A model generated the notes under the pieces. It made no database searches and was not told where the DNA came from. It worked only from the letters and a program-made list of their open reading frames with translations. This document shows positions 28,358-36,930 of a stretch of 49,430 nucleotides of DNA, piece by piece. Position numbers and translations under genes: made by a program. Each line of letters starts with the position of its first letter. The stretch's first letter is position 1. Origin of the DNA: an uncultured Rikenellaceae bacterium (lineage in GTDB: Bacteria; Bacteroidota; Bacteroidia; Bacteroidales; Rikenellaceae); assembly GCA_904501625.1 (NCBI GenBank), contig CAJGBR010000005.1, forward strand, positions 1 through 49,430. Direction: 5' to 3'.

Positions 28358-30517
28358 ATGGATATTATTGAAGATTTTTCGAGAATGCTAAGTCATCATT
28401 TTTCGTTCGAGCAACGATCAATGATCGAAGATGCTTTGAGTCTGGCCTGCCAACGTCTTGAAGGTCTGACTCGTTGGGATGGACAACCATTTGTGAATCA
28501 CGCAATAAACGTAGCTGCAATTGCTTGTGACGAAATCGGATTGGGACGCAGTTCGATTTGTGCCGCTCTGCTGCACGACACCGTAAGACTCGGATTATGC
28601 ACTCCTGACGAAATCGAAAAAAGATTCACTTCAAAATGTACTGCTCTTGTTGCCGGATTGTGCAACATTTCGGAGGTCGACCCTAAAATGTCAGACACCC
28701 AAAGTGACAGTTTCAAAGAACTGATTTTGAGTTACGCAAGCGACCCTCGGGTAATATTGATAAAACTCGCCGACAGGCTTGAAGTGATGAGATCTCTGGA
28801 TATATTTCCATCTGAGAAACGCAAGAAAAAGGCGTGGGAGACTCTGAACATCTACTCTCAGATTGCCCACAAACTAGGACTATACACAATGAAGTCCGAA
28901 TTGGAAGACCTTGCACTCAAACAATTACACCCACAAGAATGGTCTAAGATTTCAAGATACATCGAAAACACGGTCGATCAACGTGAATCTTTCATAACAG
29001 AGTTTGTTGAGCCGATTCGCAAAAAGATGGACACTGCGAATATTCGTTACAGCGTAAAAGGCCGCACCAAATCGATCTACTCGATATGGCGGAAAATGAA
29101 AAAATACAAGATCGGAATCGAAGAGGTCTACGATTTGTTTGCCGTAAGATTTGTTTTAAAGTGTGCCCGCGAAGACGAAAAACGACTCTGTTGGCAAACT
29201 TATTCAATAGTCACCGACTACAACACGCCAAACCCCGACCGACTCAGAGATTGGATTTCAATTCCGAAGTCTAACGGCTATGAGTCGCTGCACACGACAG
29301 TCATCACACCTCAGGGACGTTGGGTCGAGGTTCAGATCAGATCAGAACGTATGGACGACGTTGCCGAACACGGAGTTGCTGCTCACTGGCGGTACAAAGG
29401 AGTCTCTGGCAACGGAATCGGCAGCGAAGAGTGGCTCGCTAAAGTCAGACAGATGATTGAAAATGGGGTCAAAGAGTTGACCTCGGACGATACTCCTGAC
29501 ATCAAACTCACAAGCAAAGAGATTTTTGTTTTCACTCCCAATGGCGATCTTCGTAAACTAAACGACGGAGCGACAATACTCGATTTTGCCTATAACATAC
29601 ACTCTGAATTGGGCAATACCTGTATCGGTGCAAAGGTCAATCACAAAAGCGTCTCGATCAAACACAAACTGAGAAATGGAGACATTGTCGAAATTCTGAC
29701 ACTGAAAAAGCAACGTCCGAAAAGCGACTGGCTGAATATCGTCACTTCGAGTAAGGCAAAATCGAGAATCAAGGCGTTCCTAAAAGAAGAGCAATCTAAG
29801 CGTGCGTACATTGGACGTGAAGAGATTGAACGCAAAATAAAAAATTGGAAACTTGACATATCGTTTGATGAAGCTGTAGCTATTCTGTTACGACATTTCA
29901 AAATAAAAAACGCTCTCGATTTATACACCAAGATCTCCGAAGAGGAGATTGAAACATCAACCATAAAGGAGATACTAACCGATTTTCTCTCACCCACAAC
30001 CGAACGTGAAGAACAGCCTGTCGAAATCGAGGAGAATTTTACTTATGAATCAAGTTCCGATGACGACTGCCTTATGATTGACAAAAATCTGAGTGGCATT
30101 GAATATAAATTTGGAAGATGTTGCAATCCAATTCTCGGAGATCCGATTTTCGGTTTTGTGACCATTGCTACGGGAATTACCATTCATCGTACAGATTGTC
30201 CCAATGCCAACCGACTAAGAAACCAATACCCCTATCGCGTCATTGAGGCCAAATGGAAGAACTCTGCAGATACGGGTAGATTCCGTGCTACACTGAAAAT
30301 CCAGGCTCGAAACACCTTCGGACTCGTAAATAAAATCACAGAGATTCTCAACAAAGAACTCAAAATAAACATCGGAGCAATAAACTTCACCGAAAAAGAC
30401 AGTATGACAATCGAGGGCTCGGTAACCATCGAAGTCGCAAATATCGGAATTCTCGACGCCGCAATTTACAAACTACTTAAAATCAAGGACATCGAACGTG
30501 TCACAAGATTAAAATGA
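28358..30517 (+). CDS. relA: RelA/SpoT homologue, predicted (p)ppGpp synthetase with degraded hydrolase site
   Basis: Long RSH enzyme of 719 aa. The N-terminal HD domain keeps H48, H73-D74 and D139, but the HDxxED pair is R77-L78 and the usual H-N of LADRLHNMR is E142-V143, so ppGpp hydrolysis is probably lost. The synthetase domain looks intact: GRTKSIYSIWRKMKK, EEVYDLFAVRFV, RLRDWISIPKSNGYESLHT and VEVQIRSERMDDVAEHG. A TGS domain (KEIFVFTPNGDL), a conserved Cys region (FGRCCNPILGDPI) and a C-terminal ACT domain (ATLKIQARNTFGLVNKITEIL) follow. ATG 28358 is preferred to an in-frame TTG four codons upstream. Its stop overlaps the next start (ATGA). Confidence 0.9.
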   Translation: MDIIEDFSRMLSHHFSFEQRSMIEDALSLACQRLEGLTRWDGQPFVNHAINVAAIACDEIGLGRSSICAALLHDTVRLGLCTPDEIEKRFTSKCTALVAGLCNISEVDPKMSDTQSDSFKELILSYASDPRVILIKLADRLEVMRSLDIFPSEKRKKKAWETLNIYSQIAHKLGLYTMKSELEDLALKQLHPQEWSKISRYIENTVDQRESFITEFVEPIRKKMDTANIRYSVKGRTKSIYSIWRKMKKYKIGIEEVYDLFAVRFVLKCAREDEKRLCWQTYSIVTDYNTPNPDRLRDWISIPKSNGYESLHTTVITPQGRWVEVQIRSERMDDVAEHGVAAHWRYKGVSGNGIGSEEWLAKVRQMIENGVKELTSDDTPDIKLTSKEIFVFTPNGDLRKLNDGATILDFAYNIHSELGNTCIGAKVNHKSVSIKHKLRNGDIVEILTLKKQRPKSDWLNIVTSSKAKSRIKAFLKEEQSKRAYIGREEIERKIKNWKLDISFDEAVAILLRHFKIKNALDLYTKISEEEIETSTIKEILTDFLSPTTEREEQPVEIEENFTYESSSDDDCLMIDKNLSGIEYKFGRCCNPILGDPIFGFVTIATGITIHRTDCPNANRLRNQYPYRVIEAKWKNSADTGRFRATLKIQARNTFGLVNKITEILNKELKINIGAINFTEKDSMTIEGSVTIEVANIGILDAAIYKLLKIKDIERVTRLK

Positions 30518-31479
30518 CAAAACAAAAAGACTCATTTAAAACCATTTACATAGTTTTGGGGTGGATTGCGGTTTCACTCGGAACTATCGGCATCGTGCTA
30601 CCTATACTTCCCACAACACCATTTATGCTACTGGCAGCCTGGTGTTTTGCAAAAAGTTCACGACGATACTACCAATGGCTGATGTACCACCCTAAAATCG
30701 GCAGATATCTTCGCGATTACAAAGCCAATCGAGGAATACCCTCTTCGGTGAAAATCAAAGTATTGGCACTATTATGGATTACGATGGCTATCTGCATCTT
30801 TGTCATCATTGACCATCAGCACGTAAGGTTATTGTTAGCCGCAATTACCATTGCAGTCACTACACACATTCTCACCATTAAGACTCGTCGCAAACATAAA
30901 ACAAAGATTCTGATTCTTGTTCCAACAATCAACGAATTGAAAGAGATCCCAAAACATCAAGGCGTAGTGGTTGAACAGTGCGGAGTAGGCAGCATCAGAA
31001 CTGCAATAAAAACAACCGAAGTCATCAATCAATATGACCCTCAATGGACTATTTTGTGTGGTTGGGCAGGTGCATATCCTGAATCTGGTCTCTCTATAGG
31101 CGATTGCGTATCGGTCGACTCAGAGTTCGAAGCCGACTTGGGAACATTGCGTGATGGCAAATTCATCAATATTGCAGACTGTGATTTTGTAGACACAGAT
31201 AATTACCAAGCCAAAGTATGCCCATTCAGTTCACAGGCAGGACTTCCGAGAGTCACGTCAAATTCGGTTAACCGATGCTGTGCCGAATCAAGCGGTGCAA
31301 TGATTGAAAATATGGAGGGTGCAGGATTCTTTCAGACCTGCCTTAACCACGGCGTAAACTTTATGGAAATCAGAGTAATATCCAACATTGTGGGCAGTGC
31401 TATCAATCCGCAAGTATCAGAAAATCTCTATCAGACAATTGTCAAACTCATAAACGATCTCAGCAAAAATGAGCATTAA
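30514..31479 (+). CDS. mqnB: DUF454 (YbaN-like) membrane domain fused to futalosine hydrolase MqnB
   Basis: Two-domain protein of 321 aa. Residues about 10-122 are a DUF454/YbaN-type domain with the signature GTIGIVLPILPTTPFMLLAAWCFAKSSRRYY and two further hydrophobic segments. Residues about 130-321 are a nucleoside-phosphorylase-fold domain: KILILVPTINELKEI, CGVGSIRTAI, LCGWAGAYPESGLSIGDCV, and IENMEGAGFF followed by IRVISNIVG, as in futalosine hydrolase. MqnB cleaves (dehypoxanthine) futalosine in the futalosine route to menaquinone. The next gene, mqnD, acts later in the same route, which supports the call. The ATGA overlap with relA and an 11-base overlap with mqnD indicate coupling. The fusion itself is unusual; see findings. 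Confidence 0.82.
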   Translation: MTKQKDSFKTIYIVLGWIAVSLGTIGIVLPILPTTPFMLLAAWCFAKSSRRYYQWLMYHPKIGRYLRDYKANRGIPSSVKIKVLALLWITMAICIFVIIDHQHVRLLLAAITIAVTTHILTIKTRRKHKTKILILVPTINELKEIPKHQGVVVEQCGVGSIRTAIKTTEVINQYDPQWTILCGWAGAYPESGLSIGDCVSVDSEFEADLGTLRDGKFINIADCDFVDTDNYQAKVCPFSSQAGLPRVTSNSVNRCCAESSGAMIENMEGAGFFQTCLNHGVNFMEIRVISNIVGSAINPQVSENLYQTIVKLINDLSKNEH

Positions 31480-32281
31480 AATAAATATCTCTCCGTGTCC
31501 GAATGACACGTTTATGTTTCACGCGATGCTCAACGGGCTTGTCGATTGCGAAGGCATTGAGTTTGAAGCAGAATTTGCAGATATCGAACAACTTAATCTC
31601 GCAACAATAAATCATCAACCGAACGTTTCAAAAATCAGTTGTGCAATTATTGACCAGATTCGTAATCACTACAATATTCTGCTCAGCGGAGCTGCCCTCG
31701 GTTTTGGCAACGGTCCTCTGATTATTGCGAGAGAACCTCTCTCAAAAAATGAACTCAAAGAGAAAACCGTAGCTGTTCCGGGATTTCACACTACGGCTTA
31801 TGCATTGATGTGCAGGCTTTTTCCAGAAATTGATAACTATAAATCATATATATTTCATCAGGTACTGCCGTCAGTTCTCAGTGGAGAATGTCAAGTGGGA
31901 GTCCTAATTCACGAAGAACGATTCTCATTCGAAAAACACGGAGCAAAACTCGTGGCTGACCTCGGTTATGAATGGGAACAGAAAACCAAGTTACCACTGC
32001 CCCTGGGTGCAATTGCAGTCTCAAAATTAGTACCAACAGAGACGCAGTTCAAAATAAACCGAATCCTCGAACGTAGCATTCAATATGCCTTCGCACACCC
32101 AATGGAATCACGACAATTTGTGCGTGAACATTGCCGCGATCTAAGTGAACAGGTCATCGATAATCACATCAAAATGTTTGTCAATGAATACTCTGTCAAC
32201 ATAGGTGCAAACGGCAGATGTGCGATTAAAACACTCAATAACATTAACCCCGACTCGGCAATATTCATCGACGAACAATGA
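31469..32281 (+). CDS. mqnD: 1,4-dihydroxy-6-naphthoate synthase
   Basis: Late futalosine-pathway enzyme that converts cyclic dehypoxanthine futalosine to 1,4-dihydroxy-6-naphthoate. The length of 270 aa is normal. The start SIKINISPCPNDTFMFHAMLNG is highly characteristic of MqnD. The periplasmic-binding-protein-like fold continues with GFGNGPLIIAREPL, VAVPGFHTTAYALMCRLFP and LPLPLGAIAVSK. It overlaps mqnB by 11 bases and bioF by 4 (ATGA). The other mqn genes (mqnA, mqnC, mqnE) are not in the window. Confidence 0.94.
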   Translation: MSIKINISPCPNDTFMFHAMLNGLVDCEGIEFEAEFADIEQLNLATINHQPNVSKISCAIIDQIRNHYNILLSGAALGFGNGPLIIAREPLSKNELKEKTVAVPGFHTTAYALMCRLFPEIDNYKSYIFHQVLPSVLSGECQVGVLIHEERFSFEKHGAKLVADLGYEWEQKTKLPLPLGAIAVSKLVPTETQFKINRILERSIQYAFAHPMESRQFVREHCRDLSEQVIDNHIKMFVNEYSVNIGANGRCAIKTLNNINPDSAIFIDEQ

Positions 32282-33438
32282 GCAACAATCTATCTGACAT
32301 ACAAGATGTTATAAACTCATTATCAATGAGCAGTAATCTCAGATGCCTGACCAATTCACACACTCACGGCCAATTTGTACGTATCAACGGGATTGACCAC
32401 CTCAACCTCTCGTCGAATGATTATCTTGGCATTGCAGCCGATTTTAAATTGCAAAAAGAATTTCTGCAACTACAAAATTTCGACAATGAATTTCTTCTGA
32501 GTAACTCCTCTTCAAGACTGATGACTGGTAACAACGACTACATCGGACTCGAATCAGAATTAGAAAAATTATATCCTCAGAAGCGGGCTTTGGTATTGGG
32601 TTCTGGATTCCTAACGAACCTCGGAGTACTGCCTGCCGTGACTACAAGCAATGATCTGATAATCGCCGATAAACTTGTTCACGCAAGCATTATTGACGGC
32701 ATCAAACTCAGTTCAGCACACCTCGAACGATATAGACACAACGACACAGATCACCTTGAAAAAATTCTATTAAAACATCGAGCAAATTTCAAGCGAGTGT
32801 TCATCGTAACTGAATCGATTTTCAGTATGGACGGAGATTTTGCCCCGCTGAAAGAACTAACCGAAATCAAGGAACGATTTGACTGTCTGCTATACATAGA
32901 CGAAGCACACGCATTTGGGCTGTACGGATATCGAGGTGCCGGCGTCGCCTCGGCTCAGAAACTCGACGACAAGATAGATTTCATAGTGGCAACTTTCGGA
33001 AAGGCATTAGCCTCACAAGGAGCAATGGTTGTCTGCAATGAAACGTGGCATAAACTGCTTGTCAATAAGATGCGAACTTTGATTTTTTCTACGGCATTGC
33101 CACCGATATCGCTCCGCTGGACAAAATTTGTATTGGAAAACCACGAACGTTTCGAGCCTAATCGAAGACATCTCGAAACACTGAAACATATCATCAAAAA
33201 TAATCTGTCTGCAAAAATCGAATCACACATATTCCCAATAATGGTTGGAGACTCTACATTGGCAGTAAATATGGCTACTGAATTGCGTCAGAAGGGTTTT
33301 TGGGTAATGCCGATTCGCAGACCAACCGTTCCACCGGGAACCGAACGATTAAGAATATCTCTTTCTGCAGCTATTGATTCAAACCAACTCGAAAACTTTG
33401 TCTGCACCCTGAACAAACTATGGAACAACATTGGCTAA
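32278..33438 (+). CDS. bioF: 8-amino-7-oxononanoate synthase
   Basis: PLP-dependent alpha-oxoamine synthase that joins pimeloyl-ACP and alanine in biotin synthesis, 386 aa. Landmarks: HLNLSSNDYLGIA, SNSSSRLMTGN, YIDEAHAFGLYGYRGAG and the PLP lysine K242 in VATFGKALASQG. The adjacent bioG and bioC make the pimeloyl precursor, so BioF is favoured over related serine palmitoyltransferase or 2-amino-3-ketobutyrate ligase. Its end overlaps bioG by 19 bases. Confidence 0.92.
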   Translation: MSNNLSDIQDVINSLSMSSNLRCLTNSHTHGQFVRINGIDHLNLSSNDYLGIAADFKLQKEFLQLQNFDNEFLLSNSSSRLMTGNNDYIGLESELEKLYPQKRALVLGSGFLTNLGVLPAVTTSNDLIIADKLVHASIIDGIKLSSAHLERYRHNDTDHLEKILLKHRANFKRVFIVTESIFSMDGDFAPLKELTEIKERFDCLLYIDEAHAFGLYGYRGAGVASAQKLDDKIDFIVATFGKALASQGAMVVCNETWHKLLVNKMRTLIFSTALPPISLRWTKFVLENHERFEPNRRHLETLKHIIKNNLSAKIESHIFPIMVGDSTLAVNMATELRQKGFWVMPIRRPTVPPGTERLRISLSAAIDSNQLENFVCTLNKLWNNIG

Positions 33439-34061
33439 TCAAAAATAACAATAAAAAACTTGCCGTATTCACACTCGGGTGGTCGTGCGATTTCCACACA
33501 CTGAACCACATCAAACCTGAGGGTTATGATATTTTATGCCTATATGATTATCGAGAACTCACACCTCTCGAAACAGATTTTTTTGATTCGTATGAATTCA
33601 AAGTTTTGGTCGGATGGTCATTCGGAGTTTGGATTGCAACACAAATTTTCTCAGACGAAATGTTCGACCTGAGAATTGCCATAAACGGCACACCCTATCC
33701 GATCGATAATCTGAAGGGGATTCCGCAAAGGGTTGCACTGCTGACACTCAGAGCTTTAAAAAGTTCAGGCATCGAACAATTCAACAAAAATACATACGGA
33801 TCTCTGTGGCAATCAAATCCGGAAATACTACCGTCACGCCACATAGATAGTCAAATCAAAGAACTCGAAAAACTCTACGAAATGATTGCCAACCGACCTC
33901 TCAAAAACTTTAACTGGGATAGAGTGGTCATTGGCTCAAAAGATCGGATTTTCCCCGTAGCCAATCAATTAAATTGCTGGGGCGAAAAGGCCATCATCAC
34001 CCAGTCTCAACACTACCCGTTTTTTGATTCTCTCACGTTGAATACAATCTTCGGACTATGA
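33420..34061 (+). CDS. bioG: Pimeloyl-ACP methyl ester esterase, BioG type
   Basis: Small alpha/beta hydrolase of 213 aa (DUF452 family) that removes the methyl group from pimeloyl-ACP methyl ester. The nucleophile elbow is VGWSFGVW with S67. The probable acid is D in GSKDRIFP and the probable base is H in QSQHYPFFD. The N-terminal FTLGWSCDFHTL block is typical of BioG. It lies between bioF and bioC and overlaps both (19 and 4 bases), which fixes its pathway. It replaces the unrelated BioH of E. coli. Confidence 0.9.
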   Translation: MEQHWLIKNNNKKLAVFTLGWSCDFHTLNHIKPEGYDILCLYDYRELTPLETDFFDSYEFKVLVGWSFGVWIATQIFSDEMFDLRIAINGTPYPIDNLKGIPQRVALLTLRALKSSGIEQFNKNTYGSLWQSNPEILPSRHIDSQIKELEKLYEMIANRPLKNFNWDRVVIGSKDRIFPVANQLNCWGEKAIITQSQHYPFFDSLTLNTIFGL

Positions 34062-34822
34062 TTGACAAACAAATTCTGAAAACCCGATTTGAAGCAAACT
34101 ACGACACCTACGATTTGTTCGCTACGGTGCAGGACTCAATATGCTGCCAAATATGTGACCAATTGCAAATGATGAATCTTGCTCCAAAAAACATTCTCGA
34201 AATCGGAGCCGGAACAGGATTGCTCACCAAAAGATTAGTAAAATTATTTAAGTCTGCAGAATTTACGATTAACGATTTATCCGATCGTTCTGCACAATTT
34301 GTCAGACAGTACTTCGACACTGAGGTAACAATCCTCACAGGTGACGCCGAACAATTAAATCTCGGGGGAAATTATGATCTTATAACAAGTTCATCGGCAG
34401 TCCAATGGTTCAGCAATTTGGAAAGATTCTTCACAATAGTAAAATCATCTCTCTCGACCGAGGGAATTTTTGCATTCTCAACATTCGGTCCACAAAACTT
34501 TACAGAGATAAAACAACTCACAGGTTCGGGACTTGATTACCCATCGTTCGACAAATTGAAACAGATGTTAAAATCAATCGGATTCGAACTGCTCTACACT
34601 TGCGAGTACAGCCACACTATGCACTTCAATAAACCAATTGAAGTTCTAAAACACATTAAGGCTACGGGAGTAAACGCACTACATAAACAGATATGGACTC
34701 CAGGGAAGTTACACCAATTTTCCAACGATTACATATACCGGTTTTCAGACAAAAATGGCTCTGTGAAATTGACCTATCATCCGATCATTTTCTTCTGTAA
34801 AAATAATTTTTCAACACTCTGA
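34058..34822 (+). CDS. bioC: Malonyl-ACP O-methyltransferase
   Basis: SAM-dependent methyltransferase that caps malonyl-ACP so fatty-acid enzymes can build the pimeloyl chain for biotin, 254 aa. The start IDKQILKTRFEANYDTYD, the SAM motif ILEIGAGTGLLTKRL and the loop SSSAVQWFSNLERF are characteristic of BioC. Later, FAFSTFGPQNFTEI corresponds to the family's STFGP.T..EL block. It is the last gene of the coupled relA-bioC run. No clear terminator was seen before the next promoter. Confidence 0.92.
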   Translation: MIDKQILKTRFEANYDTYDLFATVQDSICCQICDQLQMMNLAPKNILEIGAGTGLLTKRLVKLFKSAEFTINDLSDRSAQFVRQYFDTEVTILTGDAEQLNLGGNYDLITSSSAVQWFSNLERFFTIVKSSLSTEGIFAFSTFGPQNFTEIKQLTGSGLDYPSFDKLKQMLKSIGFELLYTCEYSHTMHFNKPIEVLKHIKATGVNALHKQIWTPGKLHQFSNDYIYRFSDKNGSVKLTYHPIIFFCKNNFSTL

Positions 34823-34909
34823 AATAGGCATAAATGTTAATTATGTTCTATATATCTTGAAATGTACTGAAAAATTCCAAAACTTTTTTCGTTTTCAAAG
34901 TTTTATTAG

Positions 34910-34917
34910 TATATTTG
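34910..34917 (+). promoter_or_regulatory. Candidate -7 promoter element of the tetR-RND operon
   Basis: TATATTTG (TAnnTTTG) lies 20 nt before the regulator's ATG, within an intergenic stretch of 115 bases that otherwise shows no gene. Confidence 0.55.
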
Positions 34918-34937
34918 CACCGTTAAAATGCGGTATT

Positions 34938-35555
34938 ATGGCAATTTCAAAAGAATACATCGTTGAATACTCAACCGATTTGTTTATAAAAAATGGCTTC
35001 CGTTCAATCAGAATGGATGACATTTCTAATGGTCTTGGTATATCAAAACGAACTCTATACGAAATATTTGCAGACAAAGAATCATTGATTTACGAATGTC
35101 TTAATTTGCATATTAAACGAAAACTCGAACAAATCAAAAAATCTGAATATCGCGACAATATCCTGATTGAACTTTTAAAACACGCCAACAATAGCGAATC
35201 GTTCAGAGATAAAGAGGTGTTCACGAATGAACTACACAAGTATTACCCAGAGCACTTCAAAAAGTTTGTCAAAAAACATATAGCTGTTGTTCAGGAATAT
35301 CTGCTAAGAGAATTTGACATTATCAGAAAACAAGGCTACATAATCGAAGATGTTGACCTGAAAATAGTAATACTGATGCTACAGGACTCGTTTCAAATGA
35401 TTGATCAATACCTGAACCAAAATTTCGAACTTGATAGAGAGGGTATGCGCAATTCAATCCGCAATCTGATTTACTATGTCCTGAGAGGTATCTCTACCCC
35501 AAAAGGACAGAAACTTATTGATGAATACATAGAAAATCAAAAGAATAAAAATTAA
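34938..35555 (+). CDS. TetR/AcrR-family transcriptional regulator
   Basis: DNA-binding repressor candidate of 205 aa. The N-terminal TetR helix-turn-helix reads STDLFIKNGFRSIRMDDISNGLGISKRTLYEIFADKESLI in outline, with the standard glycine and tyrosine positions. The C-terminal ligand domain is divergent, so the inducer is unknown. The frame can extend upstream to 34857, but ATG 34938 was chosen because the promoter box lies at 34910-34917. It leads the efflux genes by 11 bases, so it probably controls its own operon. Confidence 0.88.
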   Translation: MAISKEYIVEYSTDLFIKNGFRSIRMDDISNGLGISKRTLYEIFADKESLIYECLNLHIKRKLEQIKKSEYRDNILIELLKHANNSESFRDKEVFTNELHKYYPEHFKKFVKKHIAVVQEYLLREFDIIRKQGYIIEDVDLKIVILMLQDSFQMIDQYLNQNFELDREGMRNSIRNLIYYVLRGISTPKGQKLIDEYIENQKNKN

Positions 35556-35566
35556 AATATTGTAAA

Positions 35567-36916
35567 ATGAAGAAAATGATGAAGAAGATTATCCCTATAG
35601 TGCTTATGGCATCGTTATGGGGAGGTGTTCAAGCTCAGGAGACAACAACTCCGAGTGCAAACAAAGAGAGATCGGAAACACTTGTTCTTACACTTGAACA
35701 AGCACTTGAGATTGCACTTAGTGAGAGTCCGACGGTTAAGATCGCAGACAAAACTATCGAAACTAAAAAGTATGCACAGAAAGGTACATATGCCGCTTTA
35801 TGGCCAGAAATCAGCGCCTCGGCTACGTATCAACGATACATCAAAAAACAGACTATGCACTTCGCTGGTCAGTCTATGGAGATCGGAACAAAAAACAACA
35901 TCTCGGCAGGCATTAATGCCCAGATGCCACTTGTGAATGCTCAATTGTGGAAATCACTGAAAATCTCTGCAATGGACGTGGAACTCGCAGTGGAACAGGC
36001 TCGCAGCTCTCGAATCGATATGATTGAACAAGTTTCGAAAGCGTACTATCAAGTATTACTCGCAAAGGATTCATACATAGTTTACAAGCGAGTATACAAT
36101 AACGCTTTGGAAAATCACAAAATCGTAGAAAAAATGTTCTCGGTAGGTGCAGTTTCAGAATTCGATCTGATCACATCACGTGTCTCAGTTGCCAATGCTG
36201 AGCCCAATGTATTCAACGCTGAAAACTCAATTGTTTTGGCTCTGTGGCAACTCAAAGCTCTTTTGGGCATCGATCTGGCAACAGATATTGATTGTCAAGG
36301 TTCTCTTGCAGATTTCGGGAATGCACTGACTGCAAATATCGAAAAAGGTGACCTTTCTCAAAACTCGACTATGCGTCAATTCGACATTCAGGAACAAATG
36401 TTGAAAAAAAGCGTAGAGATTCAGCGTGCAGCTAATTTACCATCTCTGTCATTGGGTGTAAACTACAACTATGTAGCAATGTCTGAAAATCTTAAAATTA
36501 AGGACTATGATTTCAACCCATATTCTGTTGCAACACTTAATCTGAGCATTCCGATTTTTGCAGGCGGAAAACGTCGCGCAGATCTCAATTCTGCAAAAAT
36601 CAATCTCGAGAACATCAAGCTCCAACGCGAAAACATTGAACGTCAACTCAATACTGCAATAATTCAATACCACAGCAATATGTTGACCAACATCAAACAA
36701 TACCACGCAGCAGATCAAACCATACTGCAAGCCAAACGCGGTTACGAGATCGCGGTCAAACGCTATGAAGTCGGAGAAGGAACATTGGTCGAAATTGACA
36801 ATTCGCAAGTAGCTTATACTCAAGCTGAATTGTCTCGCAATACTGCCATCTTCAACTATCTGGTAAATATGGCAGGTCTCGAAAAAATTAAAGGAAACTA
36901 TTCTAAGGAAAACTAA
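35567..36916 (+). CDS. TolC-family outer-membrane efflux protein
   Basis: Outer-membrane channel of the tripartite pump, 449 aa. A signal peptide (KKIIPIVLMASLWGGVQAQ) is followed by two outer-membrane-efflux repeats with long helices; LTLEQALEIALSESPTVKIA is the classical TolC opening. The second repeat begins near SVEIQRAANLPSLSLGVNYNY. The C-terminal block YEVGEGTLVEIDNSQVAYTQAEL is typical. It is 14 bases ahead of the adaptor gene. Confidence 0.93.
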   Translation: MKKMMKKIIPIVLMASLWGGVQAQETTTPSANKERSETLVLTLEQALEIALSESPTVKIADKTIETKKYAQKGTYAALWPEISASATYQRYIKKQTMHFAGQSMEIGTKNNISAGINAQMPLVNAQLWKSLKISAMDVELAVEQARSSRIDMIEQVSKAYYQVLLAKDSYIVYKRVYNNALENHKIVEKMFSVGAVSEFDLITSRVSVANAEPNVFNAENSIVLALWQLKALLGIDLATDIDCQGSLADFGNALTANIEKGDLSQNSTMRQFDIQEQMLKKSVEIQRAANLPSLSLGVNYNYVAMSENLKIKDYDFNPYSVATLNLSIPIFAGGKRRADLNSAKINLENIKLQRENIERQLNTAIIQYHSNMLTNIKQYHAADQTILQAKRGYEIAVKRYEVGEGTLVEIDNSQVAYTQAELSRNTAIFNYLVNMAGLEKIKGNYSKEN

Positions 36917-36930
36917 AAATTTTATAAGAT

